Source: PKWO01 sp036561005 (GTDB taxonomy: Bacteria; Pseudomonadota; Gammaproteobacteria; Burkholderiales; Burkholderiaceae_D). Taken from it: a stretch of DNA of 7,650 nt. Shown here piece after piece: positions 1-5,694 of this stretch (position 1 is the stretch's first letter; each line of letters begins with the position of its first letter). The notes below the pieces were generated by a model that saw nothing but the letters and a program-made list of their open reading frames with translations, did no database searches and had not been told where the DNA came from. The DNA lies in contig DATBQE010000107.1 in the NCBI GenBank assembly GCA_036561005.1, positions 1 through 7,650 on the forward strand. The letters are read 5' to 3'. The position numbers were made by a program, and so were the translations under genes.

Positions 1-1589
1 AATTGCTCGTCATTTTCGACACCCTCGGCAATGGTGGTCAGGTTCAAATGGCTGGCCAGGCTGAGCACCACGTTGCAAATGGCGGCGTCCTTGATCGAAA
101 CCGGCAGATCCTTGATAAACGCGCGATCGATCTTCAGGACGGCGATCGGGAAGCGCTTAAGATAGGCCAGCGAAGAGTAGCCGGTACCGAAGTCATCGAT
201 GGCGATACGCACGTTACGCTTGGCAATCGCATGTAGCAGTGTCTCGGCATATTCCGGATCCGACATCAAAATGCCTTCCGTAATTTCCAACAACAATTGG
301 CTGCCCTTTAGACCCGATAGACGCATCGCATCGTCCATGACGTGCAAAAACTGGTCGTTGCGGAATTGCCGCGGACTGACATTGACTGAAACGTAGAGAC
401 TGCGACCGGCAGCCTGCTCGAAGTGGCGCACCTGCACGCATGCTGCCTTCAATGCCCACGCGCCGAGCAGGTTGATCAGGCCGTTGGCTTCGGCCATGGG
501 AATGAACTGTGCCGGGGAAATGGAACCGAGCTCAGGATGCATCCAGCGCATCAACGCTTCAAATCCGACAATCTTGCGCGTGTGAGCATCCAGGATGGGT
601 TGATAGAACAGGCGGAATTCTCCGTTGCGCACGGCGTCAAACATCGCCGCTTCCATCGAAACGTCATGCTCGGGGAGGTTGAACCTTGTTGCATCGTAAA
701 TTACGCAACGCGACTTGCCGGTCTCCTTGGCTCGATACAGGGCAGTATCGGCATGTGCCAGCAATTTCACTTCCGTGTCGCCGTGTTCGGGATACACGGC
801 CGCGCCGACTGAAGTGCTGACATAGAGCACATGGCCATCGATCTCGAATGGCAGTTGCGTCGTCGCAATCATGCGTCGTGCAATAATTTGTATCTCTTCC
901 GGATCGCTTGCCGCGGGCAATACCGCAACGAATTCGTCGCCGCCAACGCGCGCAAGCGTATCGACAGTACGCAACACTTCACGAAAACGTACCGCAGCGA
1001 CGCGCAGCAATGCGTCACCGATCGGGTGCCCCAGCGCATCATTGACCTTCTTGAAGCCATCCAGATCAAGCGCAAGAACGGTGAATCCTATTCCGGTCCG
1101 ATTCGATTGCGCCATGGCCATCCGCAGGCGATCGGAGAGCAGCGACCGATTGGGCAAACCGGTCAATTCATCGTGCGTCGCCATGTGGCGCAGCCGCTCT
1201 TCCGTAGCATGCTGCTCGGCGATGTCGTGTGCCAGTACCAGGAACTCGAACTGATCCTTGTCGCTGCTGCATACAGTCACCTGCCATTCGAACCAGAGCG
1301 GACCAGCCGGTGGGTTCAGGCGCGCATTGACTCGCACCTTCCCGGAAGCGTTGCGCGCTTCATTCAACGCCGATTGAAGCGCACCGCGGTCTTCTTCCAC
1401 CACATGGTCGACCAGCAGCGTGCCTTCCAGGGCGCCGCTCGAGTCGATGGAAGAATGCGCGCGGCGGCTGGCGTAGAATATTTTCCCCAATCCATCGGCA
1501 CGCAATACGACGTCCCCCGCAGCTTCCATCAGGCTCTCGAGAGTCAGCCGTGCTGAAAGCTGGTGCTGGTCCATCTTCTTTGGAAACAT
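1..1589 (-). CDS. PAS-GGDEF-EAL cyclic-di-GMP synthase/phosphodiesterase, 3' end missing
   Basis: Reading the minus strand from ATG at 1589 gives 529 codons without a stop, running off the left edge. Residues about 15-125 look like a weak PAS sensor domain. Residues 136-300 form a GGDEF domain (HDELTGLPNR near 138-147, DLDGFKKVND near 175-184, an intact GGDEF at 216-220, and an RTVD inhibitory-site motif at 207-210, five residues upstream). The EAL domain has EAL at 344-346, VNVSPRQF, LEITEG, DDFGTGYSS at 465-473, LKIDRAF and EGVE at the very end, so the visible metal-binding and catalytic residues are intact. By family knowledge it makes and/or degrades cyclic di-GMP in the cytoplasm. No signal peptide or membrane segment is visible. 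The start could also be ATG at 1574; neither has a good Shine-Dalgarno, and an in-frame stop lies nine codons upstream of 1589. Only the tail of the EAL domain appears missing. Which activity dominates cannot be read from sequence. Confidence 0.95.
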   Translation of the reverse strand, partial: MFPKKMDQHQLSARLTLESLMEAAGDVVLRADGLGKIFYASRRAHSSIDSSGALEGTLLVDHVVEEDRGALQSALNEARNASGKVRVNARLNPPAGPLWFEWQVTVCSSDKDQFEFLVLAHDIAEQHATEERLRHMATHDELTGLPNRSLLSDRLRMAMAQSNRTGIGFTVLALDLDGFKKVNDALGHPIGDALLRVAAVRFREVLRTVDTLARVGGDEFVAVLPAASDPEEIQIIARRMIATTQLPFEIDGHVLYVSTSVGAAVYPEHGDTEVKLLAHADTALYRAKETGKSRCVIYDATRFNLPEHDVSMEAAMFDAVRNGEFRLFYQPILDAHTRKIVGFEALMRWMHPELGSISPAQFIPMAEANGLINLLGAWALKAACVQVRHFEQAAGRSLYVSVNVSPRQFRNDQFLHVMDDAMRLSGLKGSQLLLEITEGILMSDPEYAETLLHAIAKRNVRIAIDDFGTGYSSLAYLKRFPIAVLKIDRAFIKDLPVSIKDAAICNVVLSLASHLNLTTIAEGVENDEQ

Positions 1590-1987
1590 ATTGGGGAACT
1601 TGTCAGTGAATGTTGGCTACGCTATGTGAAACGATTCCCCCTCTGGAGTCGATCTGCGCAGACTTGGCACAAAAAGCCGAAATACGGAATACCATCTCAA
1701 ACTTTCCCTACCGCAAGTTATTCTAACAAATATAACCAGTACTTACTAATAAGCAATTTTACAATTGTGACTTTCATCGACGATTCTAATCTAGCCCGAA
1801 GAAATTGCATAAAGATAACCTGCGCACAACATCCATGAGGTGGTAAAGCGATGCGCAAATGCAACTACGAAACTCAAAATTACATTTCGGACCAAGCCAA
1901 TTGGTAAACTGGCGTTAAGACCGCCTTGATACCGACGAAGTACCAGTAGTCACACCAATGAGCAATGTGGACAGTGTCAAATTCGAA
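1590..1987. other. AT-rich intergenic region, no convincing gene
   Basis: This stretch of about 400 bases separates two minus-strand genes and is clearly richer in A and T than its neighbours, especially 1690-1800. It should contain the promoter of the cyclic-di-GMP gene on the minus strand, but no pair of -35 and -10 hexamers stands out. There is no clear intrinsic terminator for the binding-protein gene at its right end. An 18-codon plus-strand ORF at 1851-1907 (MRKCNYETQNYISDQANW) has a Shine-Dalgarno-like GAGGTGG seven bases before its ATG. It resembles no protein I know and is treated as a weak candidate only. The 91-codon plus-strand frame at 1563-1838 starts inside the opposing gene and looks non-coding. 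Confidence 0.7.
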
Positions 1988-2701
1988 TTAATGGCTATAG
2001 CGTGCCTCAATTTTTGCTGAAGTGCCGTCCTGATTCATTTGATGCAGGGCGTCGTTGAGCTTGACGATGGTGCTGTTTGCCACGCCTTGATTGCAGGCCA
2101 GATACAACTCTGTGTGACCAAAAGTCAAAGCAGGCACAATGCGTTCATGCAAGCGCTGCTTATCAATTAATGCGCTCGCTCGGGTGCGCGATGAGGCCCA
2201 ATAGTTAAAGCGATTGTTGAGGAGTTTTTGCGGATTGGCGTCATCGCCCGAAGCCGTGTCGACATGGTAGCCGTTGCTCGCAAGCCACACCGAGATCACG
2301 TCCTGCAGGTAGCCGCCAATGGTCTCCTTGCGAATATCCTCCAGATGGGCAGGCTTCATTGTATTGTCAGCCCTCGTATATAAGACCCAATCGAGCGTGG
2401 CGATCGGTCCTACCCACTGAAAAAGCGCTTCGCGTTCCGCTGTGCGCCCTGCCGAATAGACGCACACGTCGTGTTCGTTAAGCGCCGACTGGTAGGCCCT
2501 TGCCCAAGGCATCAAGGTTATGTGCTGGGGCTCGCCAACCCTGCGAAATGCTTCTTCCAGCTTTTCGGTGGCGATGCCGACAATTTTGCCGTCCTTCAAC
2601 ATATTGTGCGGCGGATCGTCTTCGGTCGTCAGTTCCAGCGCCGCCGCATTAGCGCAAGAACAGGACAACAAGGCCAACATCGCAATTCGGAAAATACGCA
2701 T
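1988..2701 (-). CDS. Periplasmic solute-binding protein, amino-acid (SBP_bac_3-like) type, orphan
   Basis: The 237-residue product begins MRIFRIAMLALLSCSC, a short positively charged hydrophobic signal peptide, probably cut near ANA|AA around residue 20. LLSC at 11-14 makes a lipoprotein reading possible but not typical. The mature part resembles the polar-amino-acid ABC transporter binding proteins: LTTEDDPPHN at the N terminus, GIATEKLEEAFRRVG, PWARAY at 65-70, a GRTAERE segment near 85-91 in the place of the family's ligand-binding arginine, and a second lobe from about 105. Its length is near the lower end for the family. C80 and C203 could form a disulfide. No permease or ATPase gene adjoins it, so it may serve a distant transporter or a sensor; the ligand is unknown. 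The start at 2701 is favoured over the longer frame to 2869 by the signal peptide and by a near-perfect Shine-Dalgarno. It is divergent from the MarR gene across a palindrome. Confidence 0.85.
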   Translation of the reverse strand: MRIFRIAMLALLSCSCANAAALELTTEDDPPHNMLKDGKIVGIATEKLEEAFRRVGEPQHITLMPWARAYQSALNEHDVCVYSAGRTAEREALFQWVGPIATLDWVLYTRADNTMKPAHLEDIRKETIGGYLQDVISVWLASNGYHVDTASGDDANPQKLLNNRFNYWASSRTRASALIDKQRLHERIVPALTFGHTELYLACNQGVANSTIVKLNDALHQMNQDGTSAKIEARYSH

Positions 2702-2705
2702 CACG

Positions 2706-2713
2706 CCCTCCTT
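2706..2713 (-). promoter_or_regulatory. Strong Shine-Dalgarno of the solute-binding protein gene
   Basis: On the minus strand AAGGAGGG lies four bases before the ATG at 2701. It matches the anti-Shine-Dalgarno almost completely and fixes the start 56 codons inside the longer open frame. A GTG directly precedes the ATG and cannot be excluded as the true first codon. Confidence 0.8.
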
Positions 2714-2887
2714 CGAGTTACATGACAATATTCCGGCGCAAGACCGTGGATGTGACAATAGGGCCATCCCTTGCATCCTATCCGGCCACATTCGAGAATG
2801 ATCCCTTTTTGCAACGACGTCAACAGAGTGATGAGGCGCCGCAACACGCCGACGGCCAGGACGCTCCACGGGATCGCCAAGGCTCGA

Positions 2888-2896
2888 ATTATGTCA
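2888..2896 (-). promoter_or_regulatory. Candidate extended -10 promoter of the solute-binding protein gene
   Basis: On the minus strand TGACATAAT matches TGnTATAAT at all but one fixed position. It is the mirror image of the plus-strand motif, in the left arm of the same palindrome. It would give a 5' leader of roughly 180 bases for the solute-binding protein. It may only reflect the palindrome's symmetry, and a nearer promoter is possible. Confidence 0.4.
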
Positions 2897-2901
2897 CAAC
2901 G

Positions 2902-2910
2902 TGATATAAT
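2902..2910 (+). promoter_or_regulatory. Extended -10 promoter of the MarR-ClC operon
   Basis: TGATATAAT matches the extended -10 consensus TGnTATAAT exactly. There is no good -35 hexamer at the usual distance, which is compatible with extended -10 promoters. It predicts a transcription start near 2917, about 40 bases before the leader ORF. The motif lies inside the right arm of the palindrome, so a bound regulator would block it. Confidence 0.6.
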
Positions 2911-2955
2911 TCGAGCCTTTTTCGGCTTTTGCAATCCACTTCACGCAGGGTACCT

Positions 2956-2997
2956 ATGCAGTGCCCGGCAGAAAAACGACCTGGCAAAAAAACATGA
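2956..2997 (+). CDS. Candidate 13-residue leader peptide overlapping the MarR start
   Basis: ATG at 2956 opens a 13-codon frame (MQCPAEKRPGKKT) ending in TGA at 2995-2997. An AGGG sequence ends five bases before this ATG and is the best Shine-Dalgarno in the vicinity. The stop overlaps the MarR ATG in the arrangement ATGA, the usual signature of translational coupling. The MarR ATG has no good ribosome binding site of its own, so ribosomes may reach it by re-initiation. The peptide is basic and resembles nothing I recognise. Alternatively, the same AGGG could serve a GTG start at 2961 for a longer MarR protein, making this ORF incidental. Confidence 0.4.
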   Translation: MQCPAEKRPGKKT

Positions 2998-3410
2998 AAA
3001 CGCTGCAAGAGGAAGCATTAAGCAAGAAGGAATTTGAAGCCCTGTCGGAATTCCGCTACCAATTGCGTCGCTTCGAACGTTTCTCGGAAAACGCCGTGCA
3101 GGCGCATGGCATTACACCGCTGCAATACCTGCTGCTGCTTCACATCAAGGGATACCCGGGACGCAGCCATGCCAACGTGGGAGAACTGGCCGACCGCTTG
3201 CAAGCCATGCCTCACGGCGTGGCGGCATTGATTTCGCGCTGCGAAGCGCTTGGTCTGGTGCAAAGAAAACAAAGTGAGCACGACCGCCGCCACGTCGAAG
3301 TCCGGCTGCTGGAACCCGGCGAACTCCTGCTCAACAAACTGGCCGCGCTGCACCGCGAAGAGCTGCGCTCGCTCAACGGCGTATTTCCGATTCCTCTGAT
3401 CAATTTCTGA
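2994..3410 (+). CDS. MarR-family winged-helix transcriptional regulator
   Basis: The 138-residue product has the usual MarR length and layout. An N-terminal dimerisation helix (about 8-36) is followed by HGITPLQYLLLLHI (38-51). A winged helix-turn-helix has VGELADRLQ (62-70) as the first helix, a recognition helix about 73-87 (PHGVAALISRCEALGL), and a wing with the family's D-x-R signature (EHDRRHVEVRL, 95-105). The end is a dimerisation helix. It should act as a cytoplasmic dimeric DNA-binding repressor or activator released by a small ligand or by oxidation; the single C83 lies in the recognition helix. The palindrome upstream is the obvious candidate operator. The start at ATG 2994 is chosen for family length and the ATGA overlap; GTG 2961 would add 11 residues. 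The ClC gene follows after 28 bases, so they are probably co-transcribed. Confidence 0.93.
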   Translation: MKTLQEEALSKKEFEALSEFRYQLRRFERFSENAVQAHGITPLQYLLLLHIKGYPGRSHANVGELADRLQAMPHGVAALISRCEALGLVQRKQSEHDRRHVEVRLLEPGELLLNKLAALHREELRSLNGVFPIPLINF

Positions 3411-3438
3411 AAACCGCAACATTAACCAAAGCAATATC

Positions 3439-5217
3439 ATGCACAACACCGGCCCCGCCAGGATCCACGATCAACGTCGCGACTTTGCCGCAGATCGGCG
3501 CCTGCTTCAAATTGCACTCATCGCAGCGGTCATCGGCGCATTGAGTACCGGCGGTGCGGCTGTGCTGCTGCACCTCATCCGCTTCTTCACCAATCTGTTC
3601 TTCTTCCAGAGGCTGTCGTTTGACCCGCATTCACCGGCAACGAATACCCTGGGACCCCTCGTGATCATTGTTCCGGTAATCGGCGGATTGATCATCGGAT
3701 TGCTCGCGCGCTACGGCTCGCCGCAAATTCGCGGGCACGGAATTCCGGAAGCGATCGAAGCGATTCTGTTTGGCAAAAGCAAAATGTCGCCCAAGGTCGC
3801 ACTGCTCAAGCCCTTGTCTTCCGGGATTGCCATCGGCAGCGGCGGCCCATTTGGCGCGGAAGGGCCGATCATCATGACCGGCGGCGCCATCGGCTCGCTG
3901 ATCGGCCAATATTTCCACATTTCCGGCGCTGAGCGTAAAACGCTGCTGGTGGCAGGCGCGGTGGCGGGAATGACGGCCGTATTCGGCACACCGATCGCCG
4001 CCGTCATGCTGGCCGTTGAATTGCTGCTTTTTGAATTGCGTCCACGCAGCTTGCTGCCGGTCGCCGTGGCCTGCGCCGTCGCCGGTTTCGCTCGCCCCTT
4101 CATACTCGATGCGGGCCCGCTCTTTCCCCTGCAAACCGCCGTCGTCGGTCCGCTCGATTTGTTGTCGTGCATTTTGGCCGGCATCGCCTGCGGTGCCTTG
4201 TCCTGGCTGCTGTCTTCTTCACTCTACAAGATCGAAGACCTGTTCGGCAAACTGCCGATTCACTGGATGTGGTGGCCGGCTTTGGGCGGGCTTGCTGTGG
4301 GGATCGGCGGCTACCTGCAACCGCGTGCGCTGGGAGTCGGCTACGACGTGATCGGCGACCTGTTGCAAAATCAGCTTGCCACGGGTGTCGTTGTCACACT
4401 CCTGTTTTGCAAAGCCGTGATGTGGGTCATCAGTCTAGGCTCGGGCACCTCCGGCGGCGTGCTTGCGCCGCTGCTCATGCTGGGCGCCGGCCTGGGGGTA
4501 TTGCTTGGCCCATGGCTGCCCGGCGCGCATCCTGCGCTGTGGCCGCTGGTATTCATGGCGGCCACGCTGGGCGGCATGATGCGCGCGCCTATCATGTCGG
4601 TGATCTTTGCATTCGAACTGACGCACGACGCAAACGCCCTGCTGCCGCTGCTGGCCGCATCGTCGGTCGCTTATGGCTTCACCGTGTTGACCATGCCGCG
4701 CTCCATTCTGACCGAGAAAATCGCTCGGCGCGGCTACCATATCTACCGCGAGTATGGCATCGACCCGATGGAGCGGCATAATGTCTCCGAAGTGATGACG
4801 CATGACATGCAAACCATCGCCCATGATCTGGCCATAGACGACGCACTGGCGCAATATTTCGGCGCGCAGCAGACGCATCGCGCTTTTCCCGTCGTGCGTA
4901 ACGGTTCATTTGTCGGCATGGTCGACCGCGATACATTGATAAGTGGTCGGCGCGACGGCTTGGCGACAACCGCCGGGGAACTGTTCGGCGCCAATGTACC
5001 GATCATGGCACTGCCGCAGGAAACCTGCCGCACCGTTGCCACACGTCTTGCCGTGCATGGCCTGGAGCGCCTTCCGGTGGTGATCGATGCCCAATCGCGG
5101 CACCTCATCGGCATTGTCAGCCGCAGCGATTTGGTCAAGCCATCGCTTACCCTGTTCGGCGAAGAACATCAACGTGAAAAGTTGCGCCGCACATGGTTTG
5201 GACGCAAGACTCGGTAA
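3439..5217 (+). CDS. ClC-family chloride/proton transporter with C-terminal CBS pair
   Basis: The 592-residue membrane protein has the ClC signature segments in order: GHGIP (99-103), GSGGPFGAEGP ending at 143 with the gating glutamate E141, FELRP (198-202) with E199 aligned to the internal proton glutamate of E. coli ClcA (E203), and TSGGVLAP (337-344) for the GxFxP-type loop. Many hydrophobic helices fill residues 20-425. Two CBS domains follow, about 448-505 (NVSEVMTHD) and 510-570 (LIGIVSRSDLV), which in this family sense nucleotides or ionic strength. Presence of both glutamates suggests an antiporter exchanging chloride (or another anion) for protons at the inner membrane. The first motif has His instead of the anion-coordinating Ser of GSGIP. 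The start ATG has no clear Shine-Dalgarno; no other plausible start lies nearby, so coupling to the upstream MarR gene is likely. Family assignment is secure, the transported ion is not. Confidence 0.95.
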   Translation: MHNTGPARIHDQRRDFAADRRLLQIALIAAVIGALSTGGAAVLLHLIRFFTNLFFFQRLSFDPHSPATNTLGPLVIIVPVIGGLIIGLLARYGSPQIRGHGIPEAIEAILFGKSKMSPKVALLKPLSSGIAIGSGGPFGAEGPIIMTGGAIGSLIGQYFHISGAERKTLLVAGAVAGMTAVFGTPIAAVMLAVELLLFELRPRSLLPVAVACAVAGFARPFILDAGPLFPLQTAVVGPLDLLSCILAGIACGALSWLLSSSLYKIEDLFGKLPIHWMWWPALGGLAVGIGGYLQPRALGVGYDVIGDLLQNQLATGVVVTLLFCKAVMWVISLGSGTSGGVLAPLLMLGAGLGVLLGPWLPGAHPALWPLVFMAATLGGMMRAPIMSVIFAFELTHDANALLPLLAASSVAYGFTVLTMPRSILTEKIARRGYHIYREYGIDPMERHNVSEVMTHDMQTIAHDLAIDDALAQYFGAQQTHRAFPVVRNGSFVGMVDRDTLISGRRDGLATTAGELFGANVPIMALPQETCRTVATRLAVHGLERLPVVIDAQSRHLIGIVSRSDLVKPSLTLFGEEHQREKLRRTWFGRKTR

Positions 5218-5261
5218 GCAGCGACGTCCAAGCTTCTTCTCTCGCAGCAACCGGCAAAATT

Positions 5262-5283
5262 CAAGGCGCTCGCATGCGCCTTG
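5262..5283 (+). terminator. Hairpin 44 bases after the ClC stop, weak terminator candidate
   Basis: Perfect 8-bp arms CAAGGCGC and GCGCCTTG enclose a 6-base loop. There is no T-run after it, so it is not a standard intrinsic terminator; it may protect the 3' end or act with Rho. Confidence 0.4.
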
Positions 5284-5682
5284 CGCGCACCTCAAATTGG
5301 CAGTGGTACGGTAGGGGTACTCCCGGAGCGACTGTGATGCGCTGGCATCGGAGATTCATTGTCGTTCAGGTTTGCATGTCTACAAACCACCAAGAAAATA
5401 CCACTTTGATTCCACTTCGCAATATTTCAATCGGACTAACCGACCTTCTCAATCGCAAAACCCGCTTTTCGGCGGCTACGATTTATTGCAATTTTTCCCT
5501 CTTATTCCATACCAATTCGCCGTGAATTTGGCTCGATAATAATCCATCACTTCGTATTGTCTCTGAATGCGTAGCGGGCTCTTGGTCCGCAAGTGGTATG
5601 CCTGCAATAACACTTTTGAGCAGATGTGAAATGGATGCAGAGAAGTTCCGGCACGAAATGACAAAACTGGCAAAACAAAATC

Positions 5683-5688
5683 GAGGAG
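5683..5688 (+). promoter_or_regulatory. Shine-Dalgarno that supports a TTG start for the chitinase
   Basis: GAGGAG is placed six bases before TTG at 5695. No ATG or GTG fits both this site and the signal peptide, and the next in-frame Met lies inside the lipobox region, so this site decides the start. Confidence 0.75.
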
Positions 5689-5694
5689 AGAAAA

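Larger units (their letters stand above)
2879..2919. promoter_or_regulatory. 41-bp near-perfect palindrome, candidate MarR operator
   Basis: Arms of 19 bases (2879-2897 and 2901-2919) flank a 3-base centre AAC. The outer 14 bases (AAGGCTCGAATTAT and its complement) match perfectly, and only one of 19 positions is mismatched (2893 against 2907, a G-T pair). It lies between the divergent solute-binding protein and MarR genes and contains an extended -10 promoter motif on each strand. MarR-family dimers commonly bind AT-rich inverted repeats overlapping their own promoters, so an operator is the favoured reading. Because the right arm leads into five Ts (2918-2922), it could instead work as a plus-strand intrinsic terminator, but no plus-strand gene lies upstream to terminate. 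Confidence 0.65.
5218..5694. other. Intergenic region between ClC and chitinase genes
   Basis: No convincing gene is seen in these 477 bases; open frames here lack ribosome binding sites or run into the chitinase gene out of frame. The right part is the 5' region of the chitinase and becomes AT-rich from about 5380 to 5560. Small hairpins occur at 5574-5590 (stem GCGGGC with GTCCGC) and 5591-5615 (stem AAGTG with CACTT) and might be leader RNA structure. TTGCAA near 5487 could be a -35 box, but the matching -10 is poor, so no promoter is called. Confidence 0.7.

Noticed and set aside
831..1556. Long plus-strand open frame of 241 codons
   Set aside because: It lies opposite the PAS-GGDEF-EAL gene, which has clear conserved motifs; the product has no recognisable domain and no ribosome binding site, so it is an antisense shadow.
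2702..2869. N-terminal extension of the solute-binding protein to 2869
   Set aside because: It would bury the signal peptide and ignore the near-perfect Shine-Dalgarno before 2701.
2879..2922. Palindrome plus T-run as an ordinary intrinsic terminator
   Set aside because: There is no plus-strand gene upstream to end, and an exact extended -10 lies within it; kept as an alternative but not as the main call.
2914..2930. Small AGCC/GGCT hairpin followed by TTTT as an attenuator
   Set aside because: The 4-bp stem is too weak, and the predicted transcription start near 2917 would not include the whole stem.
5571..5694. Cyclic-di-GMP riboswitch before the chitinase
   Set aside because: The conserved core sequences of the GEMM class are not seen.
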